In this document: positions 42,386-54,907 of the stretch, one piece after another
Layout: the number at the start of each line of letters is the position of its first letter
How positions within the stretch are numbered: the first letter of the stretch is position 1
Origin: Musa acuminata AAA Group
Lineage: Eukaryota > Streptophyta > Magnoliopsida > Zingiberales > Musaceae
NCBI RefSeq assembly: GCF_036884655.1
Contig: NC_088340.1
Location: 25,925,001 to 25,989,000 of the forward strand
Direction: 5' to 3'
DNA length: 64,000 nt
Notes under the pieces: generated by a model
What the model was told of the DNA's origin: nothing
Databases searched by the model: none
Seen by the model: the letters and a program-made list of their open reading frames with translations, nothing else
Made by a program: the position numbers and the translations under genes

Positions 42386-44114
42386 AGGTTGTTCATGTGA
42401 AAGATTGATTTTGAACTACGTATGTTATATTTTACAAAAGCTTTCGACATCAAAATTATCAACTCAAAGGCGAGAAAGGGTAGTAATTATTGCTTCCTTT
42501 GCAGAAGTGGCCAAAGGTTGCTTGTAGCCTTGTTCGTCTACGTGTAGGCGATTGGTTGCCAGTGGCCTGTAGTCGACTGCTTATGGGCAGCCTGCCTACA
42601 AGAGTGCACGGCACCCGCACGGGCAATGCCGCTTGCGAGCACTACACTTGTAGGGGTGCCAATATGGGGGCCAAAGGGGGTAGCGCCACCTACGAGCGCT
42701 ATGCCCGCAAGGGCAGCGACACTCGGCTCTTACCTGCAAGCAGGAGCGGTGCAACCCCCCATCCTCTCCTCATGCCTAATTTCAAAAATATTAGATTTTA
42801 TCCTTTTTATCTAAATTACCTAAATACCCTTCATAATTCAAAAAATTCCCTATATGTTCCATATTTTTAAAATAATTAGTTAATTAAAAATTTTAATTAA
42901 CTATTATTATTTATCTAGTAGTCCTATATAATGATATATACTTGTGATATATGATGTGGACGGATAATCATGGACCATGTGATGTGATGTATGTGTGTGA
43001 TGTGATTATTATTATTATTAGGGCCTACATGCCTTTAATGTATTTCTTTCTCATTTATCGTCGAGCCTACGTGCTTGTGATTAAATTATAATTATATGAG
43101 GAGTTACAATAGGAGCGTGGAGGTGATAGCGGGACCCAAGAGGCTGAGACGGATGATCACGACGCATGGATATGCGTCGAGATGCCGACGAAATCGACGA
43201 TGTCAAGATAAATGATCATAGGACATTGGAGATGTGCTGCTACACTCATGGATCTTGATGTAAGTGATTGGGCCCACTAGCTTGGACCTAATCACAATAT
43301 ATTGTGATCTATGATTATCTAGTGTGATTACTCATTTAATGTGTGATTGCCTATACACCTACTATATATATATGTATATACATATATATATGTATATATA
43401 TATATATATTTACATGCAATGTCGATATATATTAAATATGTATGTGTGTGACATGTAATAGGAGACCGAATCAAAATCTCCTCTCTCGATAATATTAAGT
43501 CGGTAAATGTGAGACAATTAGATTGACACACTTGGCCTTCCATCGTTATAGGTAAGAATCGATTCCCGATGTAGGTTGAGTTGGTCAAGTCCCTCGAGGC
43601 TTACCTATATCATGATTCAATATCTTGCCTACAACATAGAGATGTCACCAGTGACTTGAGAACATAGTATGCTTGGTTGAGTCCCTCGAGGGTATATCAT
43701 CGAATCAAACTCATCTTGTAATGATGGTAATGACTTAACTGAACATCATGGTTGGTCGAGTCCCTTAAGGCCATGGTAGTTCAAAGGTTGAACAGGATGA
43801 AAATCATAACGTGTTGTGATTAGCAAGAGTTGGCTACCTTTAGGGGCTTAGTGTGATTAGTCGAGTCCCTTGAGGTTATGTTAAGACATCGATTGGATCC
43901 CCATCGCCAATAGAGATCCACGGGGGGTCTCCAATTCACATACCGGAGGGAGTTGTGTTTTTCATGAGAAAATGGTGAGAGTATATTAAGATAGAAGTCT
44001 TTAGATTAATTATTTATTTTTATATAATCTGCATGCTATTTCTACTGCATCTTTATTTAAGAATTATGTTGCTTTCAAATATCTTACATGACTTACTTGA
44101 TGTCAACTGCCTCA
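42386..44114 (+). other. 5' leader of element H
   Basis: Noncoding. A GC-rich part (42490-42770) gives spurious frames. An AT dinucleotide tract lies at 43363-43410, and four GAGTCCCTCGAGG-like motifs at about 43585, 43678, 43765 and 43862. No gag start is seen before element F interrupts at 44115. Confidence 0.7.
43363..43410. repeat. AT-rich microsatellite
   Basis: (TA)n interrupted by TGTATATACA segments, inside the H leader. Confidence 0.9.
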
Positions 44115-45745
44115 TGTTAGAATCAGGGGTCGGCACTAAGAGCGGGGGGGGGGTGAATTAGTATAGTGGAAAGATTACGACTCGAATAAAACTTTATTCG
44201 ATAAAAACTGTTTACGATGAAAACCTTTTCGTAAAGATCTTAACTTGAAACCCATTTGTAAATGTATTGAAGGTAGTGAGCTAATAAAGAGGCTTGTAGT
44301 AAAGATAAATTACTTAAAGTAAAATGCAAACCAGATTTTTAGAGTGGTTCGTTCAACGTGACCTACATCCACTTTCGGCTTCCTCCTCCGACGAGGTCAC
44401 CGACGTCCACTAGTGATTCTTTGATAGGCGAAGATCAAACTCCTTCTTACACCCCTCTTCTCCTTTTACCAAATTTAGGAGACAACCCTTACAAGCACTC
44501 ACACTCCTCTTACAGAATTCTAACACTTAGAACTTGAGGATGATTCTCACATGAGATTTCCATAGCGTTTCTTAACTTTTAAACTCTCCATGCTTATGCG
44601 CTTTAACTAGGGATGAAAAGAGGTATTTATAGGCTTCAAGTTGATTCAAACTTGGAGCCTAAAACTTTTCCATCCCGAGTTCCTCGGGCACGGGCGGTAC
44701 CACCGCCTGCATTGGACGATACCACCGCCTAGTGTTAGTTTGACTGACATTGTCCTGGGCGATACCACCGCCTGGGGCATAGTGATAGGCGATACCACCA
44801 CCCAAACTGGTGGTACCACTGCTTGGCACCCTGCCAGGAGTAGTACAACCACCCAGACTAGCGATATCACCGCCTGATATAGCCTCAAAGATTGTGCCAC
44901 GATAGTGAGATTTCTTGGGGCACTGTTTGGGCTTCTTATTGGGCCCAACATAGTTCTTACATAGGCCTAGCTGGCTCCTAATTGGGTTAGCCTAAATCCA
45001 ATCCCAATTACGTGCTAACTACGATTCCTAAGACATATTCTAAGCTAAACAAAGTTTGTAAGTCTATTCTTCCGGCGAGCTTCCGGCGATCTTCCGGTGA
45101 ACTTCCGACGATCTCTTGGCAATGTTCCGGCAGACTCCCGCCAAGCTCCTGGACTTCATGATGATCTTCTTGGTGAGTTCCGATGAGCTTCTCTAGCAAG
45201 CTCCAAGGCTTCTCGACCGGTTCCTCCAGAACTACCGACAAACGTCCGGACTTCCAACGAACTCTCGAACTCCCAACGTGATCGCGTCCTTGACTCCGGG
45301 ACTTCATTTTGCTTCATGCCTTGCTAACATAGTTAATCCTGCACATATAAAACACACTTCGATGTAGAAAATTAATACTAAGCAATAATCATGTTGTTTG
45401 GCATGTTATTGGTCCCTCGACGCTTCGTTTGATTCTTCGGCGCATCGTCCTCTCTTGCAGCCTATTGTCCAATCAGCCAATTGACTCCGCAACTCCGATA
45501 TCCTTAGCGCAATATCAGCTCTTCTTGGCTCGATGCCCGAATCCATGTTCCGAAGCCTTCTATCGATACGTCGATCGATCCACCGGCTCGACGTCCAATC
45601 TTTTGACATGTTCCTCCGGCCCAACATGATATTTCTTGCTTTAATTATCTCATCCTGATCGAAGCATCCTATGTCACTCAAAATGCATATTAAAACATAA
45701 ATACTTATCGATTGATTTCATCATCAAAATCCGAGATTCAACAAT
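44115..45745 (-). repeat. 3' LTR of element F
   Basis: 1,631 bp, TGTTAGAATC to GATTCAACA. G10 tract, minus TATA box 44623-44630, palindromes 44690-44880, TTCCGGCGA zone 45070-45280. Confidence 0.9.
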
Positions 45746-46180
45746 CTCCTCCTTTTTGATGATGACAACCAATCAACGATAGAGTTAACCTTAACTCCCC
45801 CTATCAATATGCCTTATTGATAGAAACTCTTGGATTCAAAAATCTGAGCAACATGCCATGATCAAATCATGCATGTCATCCACATACTTCTCCCCCTTTG
45901 TCATGATATTTTTTGCTTTAATTGTCTAATCCTGATCGAAGTATCCTATGTCACTCAAAGCACAGATTAAAACATAAACACTTATTGGTTTCATCATCAA
46001 AATATGAGATTCAACAATCTGCCCCTTTTTGATGATGACAACCAATCGACGACGGAGTTAATCTTAACTCCCGGAGTTTAAACAAACTCCCCCTATCAAT
46101 ATGCCTTATTGATAGAAACTCTTGGATTCAAAAATCCAAGCAACATGTCATGATCAAATCATGCATGTCATCAACATAAT
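45625..46180 (-). repeat. ~277-bp tandem duplication across the LTR-PPT border of element F
   Basis: CATGATATTTYTTGCTTTAA starts at 45625 and again at 45902. Each copy holds the LTR end GATTCAACA, the PPT and the following 3' region up to CCCTTTGTCAT. CAT microhomology lies at the junction. The second copy has an extra ~20 bp. Confidence 0.8.
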
Positions 46181-47152
46181 TATCCCCCTTTGTCATCAAC
46201 AAAAAGAAGTACAATTCTCATGTGTTTAGAAGATATAAATTCAACTCATTACATGAAAAACATAATATCAAGTTTTCTCAACATACAATTTGAAGCTAGC
46301 AAAAATTAAAGATGTGCAAGTATAGCATGTTTGCTTTTCTTGAGATAGGCAAGATAGTAGTACTTTTGTAATTTTTGTTTCTTAAAATAGGCAAGCTAGT
46401 GATGTTCAAGATAGCAAGCTCTTTCTTCTCTTTTGAAAAGTGTCATTTTTGCTTCCTTTACAATGTGCAAGCTAGCAAAATTTTGCTTCATTCTTGAATT
46501 GTGCAAGCTAGCATCTTTCTCTTTGAGATGTGCTCATTAGCAACTCTTTCTCCCCTTTTGTCATTGGCTAAAAGAAGGGAAGACCCTTTACATCAATTTT
46601 CAAATTATAACGAGGGTAAGTATCAATCTTATTTATGCATCATTATATTTTCAAATTAAAACATACACATTTTCAAAACCATACATTTCATTTTTTATTC
46701 ATGATACAAATAAATCAATCATCACTATGAACATATCATACATGATATTCAAGCATTCATGATACATCATTTTGGTAACATGATCATAGCTATTCAAATG
46801 ATGGTATCTAAATATCAAAATTCATTACATCCTATCATGCATGATCATTAACTTCTCATTTGTATTTCATGCATAATTTCATTTCATCATACTAAAAATA
46901 TCAAGAGAATTTTGGTGATGAGATACACATTTCATGAATGCAAGGAATTTTACATAATAAAATTCAAGTCATTTATCAAGATGTCGAGTGGCATATCATG
47001 GTTAATTTGAATATATCATTTTAAGTGAATATCAAGAAGAATCATATTATGAAAGAATCTTGATTCATAGAAAACTTTCATGTATCAAATATCGAGAAAT
47101 CAAGATGATGATTTATAAAAATATCACAAGTTATATTCAAGAGAAAATTCAT
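46181..47152 (-). other. 3' internal remainder of element F
   Basis: AT-rich noncoding DNA with a second polypurine tract (46181-46205), AAGCTAGCAA motifs (46291-46545) and another TCTCCCCTTTTGTCATT tract at about 46549. Confidence 0.7.
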
Positions 47153-49250
47153 CAGACCTACCTATCTCATGGTGTGGTCCATGATGAGTTTCGCAGACCT
47201 ACCTATCTCATTCTTGGGATACACCCTCAGATCACAGTTACCTTCTAAATAAAATTCTAATTAAGTCGGTAATATCTACTCTATATGAGATATCAAAAGG
47301 GAAGAAGTCTGATCTTAAGGTTGTTAAAATTTGGGGCTCCCCTGCCCATATTAAGAGACACAACCCTAACAAGTTGGAATCTAAAACAGAGCGGTGCAAG
47401 TTCATAGGATACCTCAAGAAAACTTGTTAGTATTATTTCTATCACCATGAGGACCAAAAGATCTTTGTAGCTAAGAAAGCAGTGTTTCTTGAGAAGGAAC
47501 ACATTTTTGGTGGAGATAGTGAGAGTTTGATATAGTTGAGTGAGGTTGGAGAACCTGACTCAAGCACCATTCCACAACTAGAGTCTGTTCAGTTACCAAA
47601 CACATAAGTTTCGACTTTATGTAGGTCCGGTAGAGTACCCCATCCTCTTGAGAAATATGTGGGGCATATCAGAGGAGAGGATGTTGAAGATATTGATCCT
47701 CATACCTACAAGGAGGCTATTAAGAGTATAGACTCCATAAATTAGCAAGACGCCATAAATTCTGAGATAGATTCCATTTACTCCAATAAGGTTTGAAATC
47801 TAGTTGATGCCCCTGAGTGTATTATGCTATTGGTTGCAAATGGATCTTTAAGAAAAAGATCGGAGTAGATGGAAAGGTAGAGACCTATAAAGCAAGGCTA
47901 GTGGCTAAGGGGTATCAGCAAAGACAAGGTGTTGACTATGATGAAACCTTCTCACCCAGAGCAATGCTAAAATTTATCTAAATTCTATTGGCTATTGCAG
48001 CACACTATGATTATGAGATTTGGCAGATGGATGTGAAAACTACGTTCCTCAATGGCAACCTTAAGGAGGAGGTTTATATAATGCAACCTGAGGGATTTGT
48101 ATCAAACAAAAATCCATATAAGGTATGCAGGTTACTTAAGTCCATCTATAGACTAAAGCAAGCTCCCCGAAGTTGGAACATAAAATTTGATGAGACGATC
48201 AGATCTTATGACTTTGTTAAGAATGAACATGAGCCTTGTGTGTACATAAAGGTAAGTGGGAGCACTATCACCTTCTTGGTGTTATATGTGGATGACCTCT
48301 TAATCATTAGGAATGATACAAGAATGCTCTACATAGTAAAGGCTTAGCTATCTAGACACTTCTCTATGAAGGACTTAGGGGAAGCATCCTATATATTGGG
48401 GATTCAGATCTATAGAGATAGATCCAAGAGGATGCTTGGCTTCTCTCAATCTAGCTACATAAACACCATTGTCAAAAGATTTGGCCTAGAAAATTTCAAA
48501 AGATGTCTCATACCGATGAGACATGGGATATCAGTTTCTAAGAGTATATCCCTAAAGACTCCTAAAGAAAGGGCAGACATAGATAGGATACCCTATGTCT
48601 CAACGATAGGGTCCATCATGTATGCTATGCTTTAAATTAGACCTGATATAGTGCATGCTCAAAGTGTCATGACCAGGTATCAAGCGGATCCAGGCTTGGA
48701 GCACTATAAGGCAGTAAAATATATCCTTAAGTACTTATGATTGACTAAGGATATTTTACTGGTATATAGAGGAAGTAACCTTAGTGTTTAGGGCTACACG
48801 GACTCGAGCTTCTAGTATGATATTGATGATAGCAAGTTTAATTCAAGGTATATGTTCATTTTGAATGGAGGACAATATGCTGGAAGAGTTCTAAGTAAGA
48901 CTCTACTATTAACTCGAACATAGAGGTGGTATACATTGCTACGATAGAGGCAGCAAAGGAGAGAGTCCGGATAAAGAAGTATATTACAGATCTAGTAGTG
49001 CGGAGTCGATTCCCTTGTAATACGATAACTATAGGCATGATTACTCAAATGAAGGAACCTGGGTCCCTTTAGAAGTATTTTGAGGAGGTTCCAACTTATT
49101 AGATTGATCATGGCCCGAGGAGATATAGCAATGGAAAGAGTTCCATCTGAAGATAGCATCGCAAATCCACTAACAAAGTCGTTGTCTCATATTGTCTTTG
49201 AGCATCACAGGGGTCTGAATGAGATCAGACAAATAGGTGATTGGCTTTAG
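47153..49250 (+). pseudogene. Integrase end, RT and RNase H of element H
   Basis: Begins with the integrase end (SDLKVVKIWGSPAHIKRHNP near 47310) and a GAG-pre-RT linker. RT follows at about 47830-48640: MDVKTTFLNGNLKEEVYIMQ, SIYRLKQAPRSWN and active site LYVDDLLII. A TAG at 48345-48347 interrupts an otherwise shared frame from 47988 to 48635. RNase H (48640-49200) is visible only as fragments with many stops. The frame changes between 47310 and 47988. An 18-bp repeat (47153-47170 and 47194-47211) sits at the junction with F. Non-functional. Confidence 0.82.
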
Positions 49251-49264
49251 GTCAAGTGGGAGAT
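49251..49264 (+). other. Polypurine tract of element H
   Basis: GTCAAGTGGGAGAT directly before the 3' LTR. Confidence 0.7.
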
Positions 49265-50066
49265 TACTAGTCATAGGTGCCCTACAAGCCAATCACATGA
49301 GTGATTGCACGTGTGACATGACATGTACTCTTTTTGCTTATTATTATGGTATTTTCTCACTTTATATTATTTATTGTATAAATATATTGTGATGACCATA
49401 GATCTATGCCATGGGAATCGGAAAGTGATAAGATCACAATAATAAGATCGATTCACCTTTAAACACAAACCCTAAATAATCCTCATCATAGGTTACTCGA
49501 GAGGGATATCGAGATAACCGAATAGACTGATGTGCTATATGCCCATCCATATGATGGAGGTGGTTAGTCTCAAAGCTGCTTGTGTGGGGACACCAGGGCC
49601 ATAGTGTATGTGCTCATTGGAGAATGAGTTCACTGATTAATCCGCTCACGAAATACTAGATGATTGATGATACCTCATTGTTAGACAATGATTCCGTCAT
49701 CCCAATGGTGTACCTGATCCTTAGACTTGAGATGCCAAGGATGTCATGTATGAGTACTCGACTCTTTAATATCATACTTATAGGTTTAGAAGTTTCAGAT
49801 ATAGTATAACCAATCAAGGAGACTAGTAGCCAACCTTACGAGGGCTATTGAGTGTCGATAGAGGATCATCCGCTCTCGATATCATGAAAGGAATATCACA
49901 TATTTTATTGCTTAAACAAATCCTTAAGATTTATTTAAGCAAGAACATATGGGATATCCACATACGATAGCCCTATGGCATAGGATTTCTAGCCGTAGGG
50001 GAGTCCTTAGTGGCTAAGATTTCCTAGCCACATAAGGGATTACTTACCATGTGGGGGCGGTAGGGA
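49265..50066 (+). repeat. 3' LTR of element H (truncated)
   Basis: Starts TACTAGTCATAGG (decayed TG start) and matches the 5' LTR from 49858 for about 130 bp before diverging. It is cut near 50066, where minus-strand H-type LTR begins. Confidence 0.75.
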
Positions 50067-50338
50067 AATCTAGGGGTGACATCACATACATAGCGGAAGA
50101 ACATAAAACAAAAATCTCAAATTTCCCAAAAGATGTTCATCATTGTTTGATGATTGATGCACAAAAATCCGTGAAACTACAAATCACATATAAGAAAATT
50201 ATGTTACCTAGGGAGATCATATATCCTTGAATTCTAGCATATTTGTGGGAGAGGATGAAGAAGGTCAAGCATCGTCCTCTCTAGTGATGATCCACATAGT
50301 AGTGGCTGCGAAGATGCTCCTCAAATCACTGCCCAAAT
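50067..50338 (-). repeat. H-type LTR, minus strand, left part
   Basis: Reverse complement of 42100-42371 (GGAAATCTAGGGGTGACATCAC at its start). Element K interrupts it; it continues at 56202. Confidence 0.8.
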
Positions 50339-51647
50339 CCACACGGTAAGAGTGAATTAGTACAACGGACAAAAAGGTCGATTTTGAAAAATCTTTGTTT
50401 CGATAAAATTGATATTAGAAATGTATTTAAGTTAAAAGCACTCATAAGAGTGTAATAAGAAAGTAAAGTAAGTAAGGCAGTTTGCAGTAAAGGTAAATTG
50501 CATAAATAGAAATGCAAACTGAGTTTTATAGTGGTTCGGTCGTTGTGACCTACATCCACTCCTGATTCCTCTTTCGTCGAGGCCACCGACATCCACTAAC
50601 GATCTTACTTCAATGGGTGAAGATCAATTACCCTTTTATATTCTTTCTCCTTTTCATAGGTTTAGGAGACAACCCTTACAAGATTCTCTTTCTTAGACCT
50701 CACTTCTCCCTTTAGATGAACTTCTAAATACTAGGAAGAAGTGATCCTAAATCCTAAGAGAGTTTCCCAAGTATTCTTTCCCCCTTATTCAACTCAATTT
50801 CATCCTTAATTCTTGCTACTTCATGCAAGAATAGCTAGGGTATTTATAGACCCCAAATGACTTCAAAATTGGAGCCAAAAAAGGTCTCATCCCGGGTTTC
50901 CCGGGTTCTGGCGGTACCACTACTTGTGTTGGGCGGTACCATCACCTGCAGCATTGATATTGGGCGGTACCATGACCCAGTCTAGCGGTACCATCACCTG
51001 AGAGACTATGATTGGGCGGTACCACCTCCAAGATTAGTAGTACCACCACCTAATAGTCTCAGAGACTAAGTTTGGGTGGTACCACCACCAAGACTGGCGG
51101 TACCACCGCTTGACATATTCTCAGAGACTGTACCACTAATGGTTCCATCTGTTGGGTAATTGTTTGGCCTTTTACTTGGCCTAACATAGCCCAAACATGG
51201 GCCCAATTGGCTCCTAATTAAGATGACCCAATTTTAACCCAATTATGCCTAAAACCTACTTCGATCTAAATAATTAATATAAAGCTAAATCAAGTGTTGT
51301 CCGGCATGTCATTGGTTCATTGATGTCCCATCCGATTCTTCGACGCGTCATCCTCTCTTGTAGCCTATTGCTCAATTGGCCAGTTGACCTCCATAACTCC
51401 GATTTTCTCGGCATAATTTCTATTCTTCTTGGCCCGATGTCCGATCCTATGGCCTGAGGCCTTCTATCGATACGTCAACCGATCCTCCGGCTCGACCTCC
51501 AATCTTCTGATATGTTCCACTCCAGTCCAACATGATTTTTCCTGCTTTAATTTTCACTCTCTGATAAAAACTTCCTACGTCACTCAAAATGCATATTAGA
51601 TTATAAACACATCAATTGGTTTCATCATCAAAATATGAGATTTAACA
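50339..51647 (-). repeat. 3' LTR of element K
   Basis: About 1,309 bp, starting within ACAC..TAAGAG and ending GATTTAACA. Hairpin 50538, minus TATA box 50840-50847, palindromes 50905-51150. No TTCCGACGAAC zone. Confidence 0.88.
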
Positions 51648-51820
51648 ATCTACCCCTTTTTGATGATGATAATCAATTGATGATGGAGTTTAAACTAAAC
51701 TCCCCCTATCAATATGCCATATTGATAGAACTCTTGAATTCAAAAATCCAAGCAACATGACATAGATTTTAATATCGTCATCATACTTCTCCCCCTCTGT
51801 CATCAACAAAAAGGAGAAGT

Positions 51821-52310
51821 GCATCTAGCCAGCTTTTGGGATATGCAAGTTTTATAATATATAAGCTAGCAACAATTTTTAGTTATGCAAGTTTGTAAAT
51901 TTTGCTTCCTTTTTTTTGAGATAGCAAGCTAGTAATTCTTGGTTATGTTCAAGATAGCAAGTTCTTTCTTCTCTTTTGAGAAGTGCAAGCTAGTAATTTT
52001 TGAAACATGCAAGTTCTACTTCATTATAGAACATGCAAGCTTAGCAAATTTTACATCATTTTAGAACGTACAAGCTAGCAATTTGGCAAGTGTTACTTCT
52101 CTTGAAGTATGAAGGCTAGCAAGTTTTTGAAAAAGAATGCAAGATAGTAAATAACAAGCTAACAAGATAGTAAATAACAAGCTAACAAGATAGCAATGCA
52201 TCATTTTAGAATATGCAATCTAGCAAGTTTTGCCTTTCTTTGAAATGTGCAAGCAAACAAGTTTTAGATTTTTCTTGAATTGTGCAAGCTAGCATATTTT
52301 ATCTCCCCCT
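51821..52310 (-). repeat. GCTAGC-centred motif array in element K
   Basis: About ten scattered copies of CAAGCTAGCAA or close variants, plus an exact 23-bp tandem pair starting at 52141 and 52164. The same motif recurs in F (46291-46545). Confidence 0.7.
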
Positions 52311-52705
52311 TTGTTATTGTCAAAAAGAAGGGAAGAATATAATTGTATAATTCTTTTCCCTTTACATCAATTTTCACATCATGACAAAGATAAACAATAA
52401 ATTTGCATCAATATTTCAATCATCAAAAATGAAAGATTAATTCATGAATACCAAAAGACTATGTGTCATTTTTGACAAATCTCTTCTTTTGTAAATAGAA
52501 GGAATGATAGGAAATAATCTTGATTTAAAAAGAAAACTCAAGTCATAAAAATCAAGAAATCAAGATCACGATCCGAAAAGTATATAAGAAGAGTTTATGC
52601 ATTTGGGAGATTTAACATTTAAGCTAATACTTTTGTTTGCCTAAATTTAACGTTCAAGCTAGTAATTTCTTATTACCTTTGGTCATTGTAAGAAAGAAGA
52701 AGAGG

Positions 52706-52860
52706 GGAATATAAAGAATTTGTACATAACAAAACTAAGCTCTAAGCATCACATTAATGCTCTAACATTAATGCAATTCATTTCCTTCTAACATTAATGC
52801 TCTAAGCATCACATATGGTATACAACCATAAATATAAAGAATTTGTACATAACAAAACTC
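52706..52860. repeat. Direct repeats in element K 3' region
   Basis: ATATAAAGAATTTGTACATA occurs at about 52709 and 52832. TTAATGCTCTAAGCATCACA also occurs twice between them. Confidence 0.75.
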
Positions 52861-53897
52861 AAGTTATAAATTATCAAGATATCAAGTGGCATATGATGGT
52901 TTATTAGGATAAGGCTCCTCTTTAGTGAATAGCAAAAAGAATCATAGGAGAACAAAATCTGAAAACTCTTGATTCATAAAACATAAATTTCAATTCATAA
53001 ATATCAAGTGAATGAATCAAGATTTGTTTGGATGAATCTCTTCTTTAATGAAAAAGAACATAGGAGAATAAAAGATCTTGTTCATATATAAAAAATCTCA
53101 AGTTGTCAAGATCATGATTCATAAAAATATCACAAGTTATAATTCTTAGAATTTATAAAAAAATCAAGATTCATAAAAGAAATCCTCTTAAATAATATGA
53201 GAACACATAATATAATATCTTGATTCATAAAATATTTCAAGTCATAATACTAAGGAATCAAAATCATGATATAGGTAAAAACTCATTCAAATTCAAATAA
53301 TCAAAATCATCAAAATCACTTTCAAGAGATTCAAAATGACATAGATAGATTTATCAATTTCTTTTTAAAAAATTGATAATATAGAGATAGAGAAATTTTC
53401 AAAATGCATTCCCTTTTTAGTTGTTTCAATTTGTGTGATTTATTTCATACAAGCATGTCTTAGTTTTTTATGTCATAATCAACACATGCATCATCGTTTA
53501 AAACCAAAAGAGTAAATTTCATCATAGAAATCATCAAGATCAATAACCATAAATCAAAAAAATCATCATGTATAACTTCAAAATCTCACGCATAGTATAA
53601 AATCATCAAGCATGGTACCAAAACTTTAATATTTTCATTACATCATTATGCATCATTAAATCATCAAAATTGATTTCATCAAACACAAAGAATTTTCAAT
53701 CAAAATCATTTTGTTTGTTGTAGTAATGTATTTTTTTAAAATAAATCTAACTTTTTATGCTTAGTGCTAGGAGTTAATATGCAATTGTCATGCTTAATTT
53801 TTATTTTTTTTTTAAAACACTAGAAAGAGAGGCATGATATAATTTTTTTTTATAATTTTTTTTTACTAATGAATTTAAAAACAACTCATGAAAAACA

Positions 53898-54857
53898 TTA
53901 AGTAATTTCAAAGTAAACTAAGAGTGTTTTGTTTACCTCATCGTCGAAAATCATTAAGGTGTAGTTTGCCACCTTGTCGATATTAGTTTGCTTCTCGTCT
54001 TCGGATGAGCTCGATTCATCCCAAGTCGCCTTGAATACTTTTTTCTTCTTTGGCAGCGTCTTCTTTTTCAGTTCATTTTTACTTTTTGATTCATATTTTA
54101 TAAATTTTATAAATTTACTTGTGAGGAGTTCTATGTCTTCACTTGAGCTTTTGCTCGAGTGGTCTTCTATTGTTCGAAGTGTTAAATTATTCTTGTTCTT
54201 TGGAAGGTAGTTCTCATGTTTATCATGTTCATCATGTGTCATACAACTCATTTCATAGGCCATTAAAGACCCAATAAGTTTTTCAAGTAAAAAATTATTC
54301 AAGTCTTTTGCTTCTTGAATTGTATTTACTTTAGGATCCCAACTCTTTGGAAGTGATCTTAATATCTTGTTCAAAAGTTCAAAATTAGAAAAACTTTTAC
54401 CAAGTATTTTTAGACTATTGACGACATTCATAAATCGAGTGTACATGTCCCAATGGTATCACTTGGTTTCATATGAAACAACTCAAAATCATGCATCAAA
54501 AGATTAATTTTAGAGTCTTTAACTCTACTAGTGCCTTCGTGTGTGATTTCAAGTCTATACCAAATGTCATGCGTAGTTTTACAAATAGAAACATGATTAA
54601 ATTCATTTTTTGTCTAAGGCGCAAAACAAAGCATTTATAGCTTTGGCATTCAAAGAGAAAGTATTCTTCTCCGAATCATTCCAATCGTTTATTGTAAGAG
54701 AAGACTTTTAAAATCTGTTTTTAATAATATTCGATGAATCAAGATTTAATAAAAGCAATAAAACTCTCAAATGAGTTTTCCAATAAGTGTAGTCCGTCCC
54801 ATTGAACATAGAAGGACGAATGATAAAGTGACCCTCTTGAAAGCCGAAAAGAGCCAT
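53898..54857 (-). pseudogene. gag of element K, zinc knuckle deleted
   Basis: ATG at 54857 (MALFGFQEGH then FNGTDYTYWKTH). The first third has stops and a one-base shift (about 54615 and 54710). From 54446 the frame is open for 182 residues through the capsid end (ILRSLPKSWDPKV, EKLIGSLMAYEMSC). The CCHC knuckle expected between the lysine-rich stretch and KATWDESSSSEDE is absent without loss of frame (KSKNELKKKTLPKKKKVFKA). No second knuckle or protease follows. Confidence 0.83.
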
Positions 54858-54893
54858 TTCTCTTGAGTGTTAAACCAAACGAGAAAGAATATG

Positions 54894-54905
54894 GCTCTGA
54901 TAGCA
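54894..54905 (-). other. Primer-binding site of element K
   Basis: GCTCTGATAGCA, initiator-Met PBS complement with one change. Confidence 0.8.
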
Positions 54906-54907
54906 AT

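Larger units (their letters stand above)
44115..47152 (-). mobile_element. Truncated SIRE-like element F in element H
   Basis: Left LTR (44115-45745), inverted PPT and part of the 3' internal region. The remaining interior, PBS and second LTR are gone; at 47153 the sequence passes into H integrase. Its LTR (GTCGGCACTAAGAGC start) is of the K type but also has the TTCCGGCGA zone. Confidence 0.85.
41343..50066 (+). mobile_element. Ty1/copia element H (not SIRE), broken by element F
   Basis: Truncated 5' LTR, PBS TGGTATCAAAGCC, long leader, then element F (44115-47152). Integrase end, RT and RNase H remnants and a truncated 3' LTR follow. RT wording (FLNGNLKEEVYIMQPEGF, LYVDDLLII) points to a Tork/Angela-like copia lineage; the clade is tentative. 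Gag, protease and most of integrase are missing, probably lost with the right part of F. Confidence 0.82.
51648..53897 (-). other. PPT and long 3' noncoding region of element K
   Basis: Inverted PPT at 51648, a second tract at 51788-51815 and a third at about 52303. AT-rich, no coding sequence; direct repeats at 51821-52310 and 52706-52860. Confidence 0.75.

Noticed and set aside
42490..42870. 126-residue frame in the GC-rich part of the H leader
   Set aside because: Located between PBS and gag position, no domain, overlapping frames equally open.
43363..43410. AT tract as an origin or scaffold attachment element
   Set aside because: A simple dinucleotide microsatellite with nothing further to support a function.
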